NCBI GenBank assembly: GCA_021927905.1
Contig: BLLK01000047.1
Location: 4,154,001 to 4,218,000, forward strand
Direction of reading: 5' to 3'
Length of the DNA stretch: 64,000 bases
Origin: Chaetoceros tenuissimus
Taxonomy: Eukaryota; Bacillariophyta; Thalassiosirophyceae; Chaetocerotales; Chaetocerotaceae
Part shown: in pieces, positions 20,382 to 31,347 of the stretch
Layout of the letters: each line of letters starts with the position of its first letter
Position numbering within the stretch: the first letter of the stretch is position 1
Notes under the pieces: model-generated
Database searches by the model: none
What the model was told of the DNA's origin: nothing
The model's input: only the letters and a program-made list of their open reading frames with translations
Position numbers and translations under genes: made by a program

Positions 20382-22612
20382 ACTGTGATTTTTCATCATT
20401 TGCTCCCTCGCCGATAGATTTCAGATATCATAAATGTGTAAATATAATTTGTTCAATGTTGATCTAAATTCAGATGTGGTAATTGATATGTAGGAAAAGA
20501 CGACAGTACTTTAGTATGCAAGTACAGAGTGTTAAAGATACGTACCCTTTTGATGATTGCGTCCCTTCAAAAGATTTAGACGAGTGATTATACATTTCCA
20601 ACAGAGGCACTTATTGAGGCAAGAGAAGCAATGTTATCAACATGTCATTTGATGAATCAGACAATTGGAAAAAAGTGAAATCCATTCGTACATAAATATA
20701 ATTGATATCTCCTCTGGATTCGCCATTCAATATAAAGCTCTTTGAAATTCATCCAGCTTATAGTCGTGATGGTAGAATATTTGCACTTTTGATTTTCAAG
20801 GGAAAAAAGAGAATGCTGCTTGTTGGTAGCTTTATTTTATATATGTACAAAATATAATGAATCATTGTATCCCCTAAAATGATTTACCTACTAGTACTAT
20901 CTCCTGATTTACATAATTGTACACATAATTAGATTGATACACTAGCAACCTTTGTGCTCACTTCCTCCAACAAATCGCCAGACTCTTTTCTTTTCATCTC
21001 AGTTTCCTCACATAGTCTAGCATATTCTAACTCATCTTTACTGCCACTACAATTCGTTGTTCCTTTGAAATTTCTAGCTAGCTGCAACACGCATACGTTC
21101 CCTCTACTCAGCTGGCAAGTTATCAACTCTGACAAGCCTCTTCTTCTCAACACAATAGGTATATGTAAGTGCCATCTCTTGCATGGACGAATCTAATGTT
21201 ACATGGAGGTGGCGGCATCCTAATGTATATAGCTACTGGGTTGTAATGAATAGTAATATGGTATCTATCGCGGATCGATATCCATCGCATCAACTTTCTT
21301 TTCTTTGCAAAAAATGAAGGAGCATTTTTGACCATGACGGCTATGGAATTGAGGTTTAGTAAGTGTGAAGTGTGTCGTAGATATACGTACATCGGCTTTG
21401 GCGTCATAACGGGAGTTGATACTAAACTAGAAGCGAAAAAAAGGAGGAAAAAAGAGGGAGATTTTTTGTTTCCAATGACTGCAGTCATTTTCAGTTCTCT
21501 TTTCTTATTTGGCATAAGGAATGGAAAACATGGCAAAAATGCTCAGCCCTAACAAATGAATCAATCGAAGTATTACTAAGATACTAGATAGAGTCGTCCT
21601 AAAGAAGATCTATTTGTAGAATCATTCTGCTTTGGCAAAATTTTGTATTTTTGAAGTGTTTTTTTGAGTTCGAAGAAGAACTAAAGCGTAATCAACAATC
21701 CTTCTCATCTTATCGATTGGAAACTGATTATTTTATAAAGTGAATACTTTTGTAGTGCTTTTATTGTATTATATGGTGAATAGGAATTGCACAATTCTCT
21801 TCGTTGACATCGTATAGTATGGAAGCAAGAATGACGATTTGAAAATAATTTCAGTTGATCCTATTGTAGTCGTCAAAAACATCTTTCTGCGAAACCTTTA
21901 CAATCTGTACCATTTTTTGCCGTGATATGATAGCCAGTTGATTGTTGAGCTTTGTATTTTATTTTTCAGTCAATCCTTTTCCAAGATGGATACACGCACT
22001 CGTCTTGAATTTTTATACCCCTGACATTCGCACAAAGCACTGAAATATATATCAGATTAAGAAAGATCCAACTGCAACCGATTCCCGCATCAATGAATTC
22101 TTTTTGTGCCTTCTATGGTAAGTGGTAGCATCGACTAATCCCTACACAATCGGCCAAATTTAAGCTGCTCGTTCAATATGTCTCATTTGGAAAAGACTTA
22201 TCTACAGACTCACTTTCATATTCCTGAAAGACCCATACGAAAAACAACTTGAAATAGGCATGTATAACAGTAATCATGAAAGAGAAAAGCGTATTCCTCC
22301 CAAAGATATTATGATGCACCTTCTTGAACCTATCTTCAAATTCCATAGCAGTTGCTCATATTTCCTCTTTCTTCTGTATCATTTCCGTATACTTCACATC
22401 TTTCACTCCACAGATCAGCAGCTACGCCATTTTTAGTGTATACTGAAGTGCTATTTGATTGAAATGTAGTGAAATGAAATCACTATAGCAGTTCAAATAT
22501 ATGAATATACAAGTTCCAATGTATCTTGATAATGACCGCGGAAGAATGAGGTCATAGCATATTTAGTTCAAGTAAGTACGGCAGTTAAATCAAGCTTAAA
22601 AAAGTTCTCGTT
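20382..22612. other. Long AT-rich intergenic region
   Basis: About 2.2 kb between two GT31 genes. Apart from a doubtful minus-strand exon at 20929-21153, no frame with recognisable content was found. The frame at 21147-21536 on the minus strand looks like chance. No repeat ends were seen by eye. Confidence 0.4.
20929..21153 (-). CDS. Possible terminal exon or small gene (doubtful)
   Basis: A minus-strand frame ending at TAA 20929 reads as a charged helical tail (KDELEYARLCEETEMKRKES and on). It has no ATG; its only internal start is GTG. It could be the last exon of a gene whose upstream exons I could not place, or chance. Nothing is known of its function. Confidence 0.2.
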   Translation of the reverse strand: MLRRRGLSELITCQLSRGNVCVLQLARNFKGTTNCSGSKDELEYARLCEETEMKRKESGDLLEEVSTKVASVSI

Positions 22613-22762
22613 AGCAATAATAAAGCTCTCTTTAGCAATAATAAGGAGCGATGTGATTGGCTCAGAGCACAATAGCAATAATAAATGCATAGAGTTAGCT
22701 CTGTCAACGCATTGACACCGACGTACTTGTGTACCAACACTATTAACTGAACTTTATTATTG
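22613..22762. repeat. AGCAATAATAA direct and inverted repeats
   Basis: AGCAATAATAAAGCTC near 22613, AGCAATAATAAGGAGC near 22634 and AGCAATAATAAATGC near 22674 are direct copies. GAACTTTATTATTGCT near 22750 is an inverted match (14 of 16) to the first. This could be a relic of a small hairpin element in the GT31 copy 3 promoter. Confidence 0.35.
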
Positions 22763-22807
22763 CTTCCTCCCGTTATGACGCTGTAGCCCGTCATCGTTCC
22801 CTTTTCA

Positions 22808-22833
22808 GTCCCATCTTTTCTTTCGCGAACGGA
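22808..22833 (+). promoter_or_regulatory. Shared GTCCCATCTTT upstream motif (GT31 copy 3)
   Basis: GTCCCATCTTTTCTTTCGCG followed by AACGGA lies about 180 bp before ATG 22992, the same distance as in the paralogue. Confidence 0.35.
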
Positions 22834-22991
22834 ATTTCATTTTTATCATGAAAGACCACAGTGACCCTTCGCTTTTTGTCATTTTTCTAAATAACTGTTT
22901 CTCATAAGCTGATATTACTGCTTCACCATATATTGTGTTAAATACATTCTAAACCGTCACTTCAGTTCACACAGTAAAACTCACCGATACA

Positions 22992-24203
22992 ATGGTTAGG
23001 CATATAGCACCAAAAGGATTTAGTAGCACCGTTCAGAGTGAATTCTACAATGATTTGATAACCAGCAACAACAAAACGACGAGGAGGAAGAGAGAAAAAG
23101 TAAAAGGCGTCTTTGCAATTGGCTTCCTCGCGATTGTAACACTATTTACTATCGATAGCTCTTCTCCTAAGGCATCCATAACCTCCTCTATACCAGCGAA
23201 TGAGTTATTTCCTTTGTCCGATCGGAGTTTGCAAGAGATGGAAAAATACAAACAAGAATACGCACATGAACGTCCTTTGAGTTCCAAGACAACTATGCTG
23301 CTTGGTATATTTTCAACCAACGATGACGAGAAATATGTTCATCGTAGAACATACATTCGAGAAACTTACTTGAATACAGGTGACCCTCGGATATGCAAAC
23401 TGAGTGAATACATTCATCAACGTGAATACAACATGCATCCAATTTGTCAAGTACCTTATACATTTATCATAGCAGCAGGAGGAAAACATAGACCCTACGA
23501 TCATGATGATAAGGAACCAATAACGATAACTCCGAAGAAAAGCAAACGAATCAATGATGAAGATGATTGTACTTACCTCAATATTCGCGAATCTATGGAA
23601 GATGGTAAATCTGCAACCTACTTTAAATTTGGAGCTGAGATTGCAAGCAAGTATGGTATTGACTACATTACAAAGTTGGACGACGATACGATTCCGTCGC
23701 CAACTATGCTGATGGACTTTATCGAAGACGAGCTACCTCCTTCACCATTCAATAGAAGAATATTCGGTGGAAGAGTATGGACTACCAAAGCAAACATTTA
23801 TTATGGAGCTGGAGCATTCTACTTTCTTTCTGCGGATTTAGCACACCATATCAGTCACAATCTTTCTGCAAAGGATCGAAAATCATTATCGCATTTTCCA
23901 AAAACAGAAGATGCGGATATGGGCAAGTTTTTATTTACACATGATAGACCACTCAAGTTTGTGAATCTCTCCGCACATCAGTTCTGGGAACATGACTTTA
24001 AAACGGAAGAAGCATTTCGAACACGATGGAGTGAAATATTGGATCCAAATCGAAAAGAACCTAGACTGCCTCGAAGGGCAAAGTCAGTCCCGTAAGTACT
24101 TATCTATGTATTTTCGTTTTCAAAGAAAGCCAAGTTCTCATCATTCGTTTGTAGGTGGAAACATTTATGCCCCAATGATATTTTGAATCCTGATGGACTG
24201 TAA
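22992..24203 (+). CDS. GT31-type (beta-1,3) glycosyltransferase, copy 3
   Basis: Exon 1 is 22992-24091 and exon 2 is 24155-24203. The 63-nt intron has a perfect GTAAGT donor and a TTTGTAG acceptor. The product is 382 residues. Splicing restores a C-terminus (VPWKHLCPNDILNP) that aligns with FPFWHFCPHFLG of copy 2; without it the protein stops at SVP. The layout equals copy 2: anchor at about 37-56, RRTYIRETYLN, the DDDTIPSP metal motif, FGGRVW and YYGAGAFYFLSADLAHH. The two intact copies are clearly tandem duplicates, but copy 2 lacks this intron. Function and Golgi location are as for copy 2. Confidence 0.85.
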
Positions 24204-24669
24204 AAGTTGAATAAAATAAGCACAATTATTTGTATTCATTTAATTGGCTTCTATTAATCTTCAAAGTGTTATCTTTCTAAGAAAGTTTTAAATTGAATTT
24301 TGAAATTTGTCTTCAAATAAGCTTTTTTCATGTGATGTGTGACATTTTGCAATATGGTCATGTCCTAAAGCTATCGATAGTTTGAAAATAGCTTTTCGAA
24401 AATAAAAAATATATTTTGCCATTTCAGATATTAAAAAGCAAATGGCAAACCTCAACAATTATTTTTGATATATTTTATATGAAAATATATGAGATACCTT
24501 TATAGATGTTTTTTTAGTTGCTTTGGTTATGGAATCGCGATGAGCAGGCTAAATGAACAATGTATAAGTATTAGAGATGACTGCATGAATCAGTATGACG
24601 AATTGCAACGAATCAATTGTAAATATTGCATAGTTACATACTATTATAGACAAGTAAAGTTATGGTTGG
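24204..24669. other. Intergenic, convergent 3' flanks
   Basis: 466 bp of very AT-rich sequence between convergent genes. The small plus frame at 24489-24677 shows no features. Nothing is recognised. Confidence 0.4.
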
Positions 24670-25704
24670 CTATCTAGAAGAACCTAAAGTTTCCGCATCT
24701 TCAATAGTAGCTTCGCACCACAGAGGTGCTATATCAGTATCAGCAGCAGTCTCAGTACTTGCACCACATTCATACTTTTCACAAATTGCCAATGGATTCT
24801 GTTCCATATCCAACTCCAAAGAAGATTGAATTTCCATTTTCCTTACAACCTCAAGCCAACTCGAGCTAACCTGTTTTTTAACAAAGTAATCATGTTGTTC
24901 CATAGCTTCCACTTGTTGAGAATTCTTGATTTGATATCCAACGTAGCGACCATCTATAGCTTGTTTGACATCTGGACATACTTTCTTCGTGCACAAATCA
25001 TAACATCCACCAGTGGATCCAGAATAGTGCAACATATTATAATAACATGCCCAAGCTTCCCTCGAAAAGAATTGTGCCATGGTTGGAATCCTATTGACGG
25101 AGGTGATGCATCCTTCCTTGAGTTTTTCCATATGATGCTCTTCTTCCTTGATCACAATAGGCTGCACACTTCCAATTTCCAATTCCTTCATTTTCTCCAT
25201 GACAAGTTGAGGCTTGAGAGCCATCTTCCCCTCTTCGGGAAAATACGTATCGGCAGCCATTAAAGCAATAGTATCGTAATTATTCACAAAGGTAGGATTG
25301 ACCACTAGTAAAAAATCACCAAAACCCGCATCAGGCAATCTCATAATGTTACAATTCATTTCTTTTAAATTCTTCAATATATGATGATCTTCCTTTATTT
25401 CTTCATAAGTTGCATCTGAAAAAATGACACAATCAAAGTCTTGAGAAGTAAAGCTATGAAGACGATTATGAGCTGCAATTTCGAGCATGTATTCTTTATT
25501 CAATCCGTTGATGATTAGGAGATTCTTGGAGGATTGATTGTATCTCAATTGACGTTGAAAGTCGGCGATGATGTTACTTTGTATGGACTTTTGATTTGTA
25601 GAAGTAAAGAAAATGAGAGCCGAGATGCAAGAAAGGGCAATGGTTGCCAGCTTTCGCATCGGCCGCTTTGTAACTGTCTTGGATATTGACTTGGGTTGAA
25701 TCAT
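24670..25704 (-). CDS. Type II membrane glycosyltransferase-like protein (sister of 14581 N-domain)
   Basis: 344 residues from ATG 25704; the frame extends upstream only through a TTG. The anchor (KLATIALSCISALIFFTS) spans residues about 18-36. Residues about 55-285 align with the N-terminal domain of the 14581 gene: LIINGLNKEY, AAHNRLHSF, DFDCVIFSDATYEE, FGDFLLVVNPTFVNNYDTIA, VMEKMKELEIGSVQPIVI, FFSREAWACYYNM, GGCYDLCTKKVCP. The sulfotransferase half is missing. Where the fusion protein has LLLDDIYLP this one has LMAADTYFP, so one acid of the putative motif is lost. I infer a GT-A-like enzyme; the substrate is unknown. Confidence 0.7.
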   Translation of the reverse strand: MIQPKSISKTVTKRPMRKLATIALSCISALIFFTSTNQKSIQSNIIADFQRQLRYNQSSKNLLIINGLNKEYMLEIAAHNRLHSFTSQDFDCVIFSDATYEEIKEDHHILKNLKEMNCNIMRLPDAGFGDFLLVVNPTFVNNYDTIALMAADTYFPEEGKMALKPQLVMEKMKELEIGSVQPIVIKEEEHHMEKLKEGCITSVNRIPTMAQFFSREAWACYYNMLHYSGSTGGCYDLCTKKVCPDVKQAIDGRYVGYQIKNSQQVEAMEQHDYFVKKQVSSSWLEVVRKMEIQSSLELDMEQNPLAICEKYECGASTETAADTDIAPLWCEATIEDAETLGSSR

Positions 25705-25967
25705 ATTGTATTGTATGTATGAATGCAAGGGTTAGAATTTTATGTTTGGTAATGCTCTTGGTTTATTATGGATTCTCTACATCGTCAACACCCTTCTCTG
25801 ACCTGTGCTTTTGTTAATCCTGCATCGGAGAAATGCAGAATGACTTTTGAATGAGCCTTTTACGTCTGTCCTTGATCCGAGAAAACACATAGAAAATCTC
25901 GTTTCATTTTTGCATATCATCACTACTAAATGAAAACAAAAGGAGTACAAAGGATATATCTTGATTA

Positions 25968-26930
25968 ATGTACAAGCATCTCTTCTTCATTATATGCGCG
26001 CTATACTTGCAGCTCAGGTTCCCTGTGGCAGATGGGTTTTTAGTTTCGCAAGTTTATAGAAGGACGTTCGGAAAAAGAGGAGCAGGAGAGAAGAACGACG
26101 ACAAGAACAATCAAAGTACTAGCTCTCATGTTGCTGGCAAAAGCTTCCTGTTGACTTGTACTTCGAATCAAGAAGAACATAATGGTGCTTTAAAACCAAG
26201 CAATAGACGAGATTTCTTTTCCAAAAGCTCAATGTCCATCCTGTCCATGATTCCCATATTGAACCTTTCACTACCAAATGATGCATATGCCGCCGAGACC
26301 ATAAATTCTCAACAATCACAAGGACGTATACAATGGGCACCTCTAGAAGCATTATTACCAGCTACAAGAGTAAGAATCCTGATACAAAAAGCATTGCAAT
26401 ATTCCATCGATCTTGAAACATCTCTACAACAAGATCCAATCTCGACCTCAAACGTAAAAGAAATATTCCAAAACCTATCGCAAATATTAGCACCACCCCT
26501 TCAAAATCAAGAAATGAAACCCAATAAATCGATCCAAATTGCATTCGACACGTATACTACTTATTTAAGATATGATGATTCGTATACACTCAATGTGACA
26601 CCACAAGAAAAATCCAAAATGATTCGACAAGATTTGTTGCCGGATGTGAAACAAGTTATTCAGAGTGATTTGGATTTAAGGGATTTGTATAGAAATGCAG
26701 TCATGAGTCGTGTAGATGATGCAAGGGCTGAATTACGTTATTTGCTTGGAATATGGGATAATTATCTTTTAAATGGAAAATGGGATGAGGACTTAAATGC
26801 TCAAGAGTTGGTGACGTTGTTACAGGATGCCAATAGTGCTTGTAACGATTGGTTTCATTTGATTAGTGAGGAGGATGTCAATGCGGCATTGAATTCTTTA
26901 CTAGATATAGACTTGAATAGAAAAGAATAA
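25968..26930 (+). CDS. Thylakoid lumen protein with Tat signal
   Basis: 320 residues in one exon. Three targeting parts are visible: an ER signal peptide (FFIICALYLQLRF) followed by a transit region, and at residues about 83-111 a twin-arginine thylakoid signal (NRRDFFSK, then SMSILSMIPILNL, ending DAYAAE as the cleavage site). The mature part, about 210 residues, is all-helical. This route delivers folded proteins to the thylakoid lumen. PsbQ-like proteins share helices and such signals, but I do not see a diagnostic PsbQ motif, so the role in photosystem II is only a possibility. Confidence 0.75.
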   Translation: MYKHLFFIICALYLQLRFPVADGFLVSQVYRRTFGKRGAGEKNDDKNNQSTSSHVAGKSFLLTCTSNQEEHNGALKPSNRRDFFSKSSMSILSMIPILNLSLPNDAYAAETINSQQSQGRIQWAPLEALLPATRVRILIQKALQYSIDLETSLQQDPISTSNVKEIFQNLSQILAPPLQNQEMKPNKSIQIAFDTYTTYLRYDDSYTLNVTPQEKSKMIRQDLLPDVKQVIQSDLDLRDLYRNAVMSRVDDARAELRYLLGIWDNYLLNGKWDEDLNAQELVTLLQDANSACNDWFHLISEEDVNAALNSLLDIDLNRKE

Positions 26931-27296
26931 ACTTTCAACGTCTGTGAACATTTCATTCATACGTCACACATCATATGAATAGCATAAGATTGAATTGTGT
27001 CATAGTTAAAAGTAATTAGATATTATTTTGGTTTTGTTTGAGGATTGCAACGTTTCATAAGTTTCTAAGAACGTATTATTTTATATAAGATAGTTCACAT
27101 ACTCGAGTTTTAGTTTTGTGATGACAGATCAAAACGTTATTTCTCGTTTAGAAAACGTTAAAATTCTAGATCTTCCATTCCTCCAGAAGCAATTTGTATC
27201 TAATCAGCAAACAAACAGACAACAGAAGCAGAGCTAATGAATAACTCAAAATACTCAAATAGATTGATCATATCAAATAAAAAAATTTCAAGTAAA

Positions 27297-28581
27297 ATGA
27301 ATCTGTCCTTTGTGTTGACCTTTTTCTTGGGACAGCTGCTCCTTGCAGCTCCATTTGCACCTCCATCAGGTTTAGACATTTTGAATTCTCGAGTTACAAA
27401 CAGAAAGAATACTAAAGCTGCTCGTATTACTCAAATGAAGGCAGTTGACGACAAGTACAGTGACGATGACACGGAAAAAGCTATATTACATAACTTACAG
27501 CGGACATGCATCAAACAGTTTCTTTCTCAGAGAGCTTTTCAGAGCTTCATGTTTCTTCTTGCTGATTTGAGAGATGTCCATACTTCAGATTGGCTAGAAC
27601 GATTCTTGGATACACCCAGCCTTTTGCAATTCCATGGAACAGGAGCATTCAATATGACTCGTTTTGAAACATGGGATAGTTACTTTTTGGAATTGCAAAA
27701 ACATCCAAAAGAAAAAATCATTGTGCAAGCAAGAAGATCGCAAGCACATGGTCGAAGATTGTTCAACAGTGGCTCGAAAAATAATCCGTACCTTCAAAAC
27801 GATTTTCTCACTGAAATTGAGATTGACATTGATCCCCCATCTCTTGTACCTCGGATCATAGCAGTAAGGGAACAGATTGCAAAAGAGCTCTCCGTTGATG
27901 CTGATTTGATACGCATTCATTCCGATCAAAGTAAGCACTTTGTTTCTTTTTTAATGTATTATATTTGCGAGAATCTCACATTTGGTAATTTTCTCCTTTG
28001 TAGTTTTACAATCTTACCATGATAGAGTTCTCGACGAAGAAGAATTTGGAGTGGTGAAGGAAGGTAATTTCGATCGGACCGCTTCAACTTTACTCGCAAA
28101 TTCTATTGCAAATCTTGAATTCAAACCAAGTCCAATTCGAAGGGGGACATTTGATTTATTAGAGTTGCTTTCTCTTCATGAGAGTATTCATCGGGTTTTA
28201 AGGGCATACAAAGATGAGAAACAAGTCGAATTTGATTGGCTGAGGAACTTTTTTGTGGAAAGAGTAGAACGAATTTTTGATGGAGCAGGTGGATATTACA
28301 GAGCTGATGACTTTGTAGATGAATTATTTGATGCTGGTCCATCGATTACAGGTGGTGACAAACTTGTTGATACTCTACAAATCATAAAAGATATTTTAGA
28401 AATGAGAAGCCTGGTATTGGTTGAATGGAAAGAGATTGTAGACGCCACTTCAAGCGACCATATTGATTTGAAGAGGAGTCTACTTTCACAAGAGTCAAAG
28501 TCTTGGAGTGATGAGGAAGGTATATCCAGGGTTTCAACTTCCACTATTGATGACAACGAAGTATTTGGAGCATTTGAGTAG
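27297..28581 (+). CDS. Plastid-targeted protein of unknown function
   Basis: Exon 1 is 27297-27930 and exon 2 is 28004-28581. The 73-nt intron has donor GTAAGC and acceptor TTTGTAG. The product is 403 residues from ATG 27297; an earlier in-frame ATG at 27237 would add 20 polar residues in front of the signal peptide and is less likely. The N-terminus (LTFFLGQLLLAAPFAPPSG) is a signal peptide plus an ASAFAP-like motif, pointing to the plastid. The mature part is helical, with RRSQAHGRRLF, ADLRDVHTSDWLERFLDTP and DLLELLSLHESIHRVLRAY. No known catalytic motif is seen. Confidence 0.7.
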
Positions 28582-28687
28582 ACATTAGGACGCAGCGTAG
28601 ATCTTATGGAGTTGAATAAAACAGAGTAAACTCTTTTAGTCTTTTAAAAATACTTGTACATACATCACTCAAAAATCATGTCTTTAT

Positions 28688-30916
28688 TCAACCACTTGTA
28701 GATTGTTTGTTCTTTTCCTTGTGAAACTTTTCAATCATTTCTCTGAGAGCGGAAATAGTGGCAAAGTTCACAATGGTGACGATATCAATGCATTCGGCGC
28801 CGTTACTGAGGTCCAACAACATGTTCTGCTCGTCAGTGTCCAAGGCAGGCTCTGTAATTTTGAAATGTGTTGGTAATCATAAAGAAAAATAGAATGCTTG
28901 CAATAGATCTGACGTACCTTCCAAGTAGTTCAAGGCATCATTAAGTTCATCAATATCGATATCAAAATTATCATTTGCGTCGACAAAAGAAAAGAAGGAT
29001 TTGATATTGTTGCGAACTGTGGAAAGATTATTGGAAATTCTAACGAAAGAGATGAATTCCATCATTTCCAAGGTTCCATTTCCATCAAAGTCCATTAGTT
29101 CAAATGCTTGCTCGGCAAACTTGAGACCTAAAGAACTATTGAAGCTGTTTCTTCTCAAATAGTCAAGAAACTGCTGCTTTGAAATGTGTCCTGTACCTTC
29201 ATCAATCTCCCTAAAGATATTCAAAGCATCCAAGTCAAGCTCGTCGCCTTTGCTTAGAACATCCGACATTGAAATAAACTCATTGTTTACATTCAAGAGT
29301 GCAATTTCCATTCTTTTCATAGACTTGGACGACTTCCCGAGGTTGATGAGTTTTCTAGACTCCACTTTCACTTGATTAGAAAGAGCACGTTTGAGGAAAT
29401 GAAAGCCTTCACGGAGAATCAAGACGCGTTTGAGATGATCTTCAGGAATTGTTATAGATGGAAGTGGAACAGAAATGATAATATCTGTAGTACCTTGCAT
29501 CAAAATCATAGCCAGAGAGATTACACAAAATGGTAAAGTCATGACTGGCAGTCCAAATGGTGCAAATGCCTGAATCAATGTATGCTGAGCTAGTACAGTC
29601 ATGATTACAGCGAGAATTCCCAAAACAAAGGTTGAGAGTGAAGGAACGTAAAATAGAGCCATAGCTGCAAGAGTCAAACTTGCATTGTATCCAAATAGAC
29701 CAGCCTCGATACTGCCATTGTTACTGCCAATCAAAACTGCAAGTCCATTTGCGATAAGTGAGCCCAAATATGCCGCAACAGCGAGGTATCTTGAACAAAT
29801 TCCAATGCCAATCAACATGAGTCCTCCAGAAATGATATTGTCAGCCAAGAAAACCTGTCCAATAGACCTTAGAGAGCCAAGGAAAAAGTTCACAACTGTA
29901 ATCAACGGTTGGTCCAGATCTCCATTGGAAGGTAGCGATGGTTCGATAACTTGAATACCTTGAATGTTTAACATCGATCCCGATCCCAAAAGGAAGAAAA
30001 TGGCGGCAAAATTGAAAGGAAATGTAAAAGGAGGCGATTTGTATTGATTCAAAATTTTTGCCATTGCGACAAAGAATAGCACCGATAGCAAAGAAGTGAT
30101 GATGGATGAGCAAATCATCTCAACGGTATAGTCTGCGTGCTTTGCTGTGCTTGAGAACGTTCCAATAGCTAAACCACATAGAATGGAGTTGTATCCGAAT
30201 AGACCCGAGGCAATCAGACCTCTATCAAACCTCATTAGCAAGGCAAAACCATTAGCTGTGATAGTAGCTACAATTCCATACACAGCACATCTTGTAGACT
30301 GAATGAGAAGAGCAACCACAAATAACAATCCTGTGAAGGGATTGTTGCAAAAATAGACTTGACCAATTGACCTCAAGTTATATTCTAGGAAATTCAATAC
30401 CATCCCAAGCTTAGAAGGGACGTTCTCTTGTATTGCAAAAGGAAGCCAAGACATTGTTCCATTAAATTTCCCTAGAAAATTGATCAGAGCATTTGGAACC
30501 ACAGAATCGTAAAAGTGTGTATCTTCACCTGTTTCCATGTCTTCGTCAAAGTAGACTGCAAAGATTTTGTGCTCTGGACTAGATTCTGGATCTGTAATGA
30601 AAGTCAAAGCTTCTTCGTGATTTGATTCATTCTTTGCTTGTTTGGTAGGGTCAAAGACATACTCGTTTGCTCTACGAAACTTTTCTTCAGGATCAATTCC
30701 CTGTTGAATAGTAGCATTATCTACTTTGGCTTTTACAACTGATGCTCTTCTTCTCTGAAAGTTACGAGCACTTTTACCAATCTCCTCAAAGTTGGCCCAT
30801 GCATGGATCTCAGTGGTAATGGTACTGCCTCGACGACGATTTCGAACCGAGTTCGCCGCTGCTGAGTGCTGACTAGCTCCAATTTCACTATCCCAACCTG
30901 CTATTTCTGATGGCAT
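28688..30916 (-). CDS. Urea transporter (UT/SLC14 family) fused to EF-hands
   Basis: Exon 1 is 30916-28918 and exon 2 is 28851-28688. The 66-nt intron has donor GTACGT and acceptor TTACAG. The product is 720 residues. Residues about 165-500 hold two homologous halves, each with the UT-specific LRSIGQV (residues 181 and about 348) followed by membrane helices; ALSTVATLLL-like segments such as LTLAAMALFYVPSLSTFVLG are typical. Residues about 565-675 hold EF-hand loops: DEGTGHISKQQF (poor), DFDGNGTLEMME (canonical) and DANDNFDIDIDE (near canonical). Channels of this family pass urea passively. A Ca2+-sensing tail is unusual and suggests gating by calcium. The last exon adds 55 residues beyond the EF-hands. 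Confidence 0.9.
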
Positions 30917-31347
30917 GTTTTAAAAGCACAATTGCTATTGGTTGGAGTAAAAGTGAATTAGGTTGGTTGATGGATTGTGAGCCATATCTTTTAGATGGTC
31001 GAGGTGCCACTTCGAGCACCTTGTCGGACTTGGAAACTGAGCGGGGAAGCCTATTGAAAACGTTAACTACTGTGAGTCGTTTTATGATCTTGAGTCTTGG
31101 AAAGGAGATTTCATGGACCCCTATGACCTATTTAATTAACAGTCTTGTTAGACACGCGAGCACGTTGAAGTTGTGATGACACAATCTTCTTTTGGCATCT
31201 TTTTCATCTTCCATAAAATGGAAAGACGAATTCCAAATACATCTTCTTAAGATATCATTAGAAGAGAAACTTTTGACCAATATCTTTATATTTAATTATT
31301 TTTAGTTGTTCCATACTTTGAAAGGCTCCATATAGGCCTAAATGGAA
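30917..31347. other. Intergenic, no supported gene
   Basis: 430 bp between two same-strand genes. The plus frame at 30910-31176 starts without ATG context and shows no features. Confidence 0.4.

Noticed and set aside
21147-21536. 129-codon minus-strand frame
   Set aside because: Composition looks random, no signal, motif or paralogue, and it overlaps another doubtful frame.
30910-31176. 88-codon plus frame antisense to the urea transporter start
   Set aside because: No homologue within the window and no motif; likely chance.
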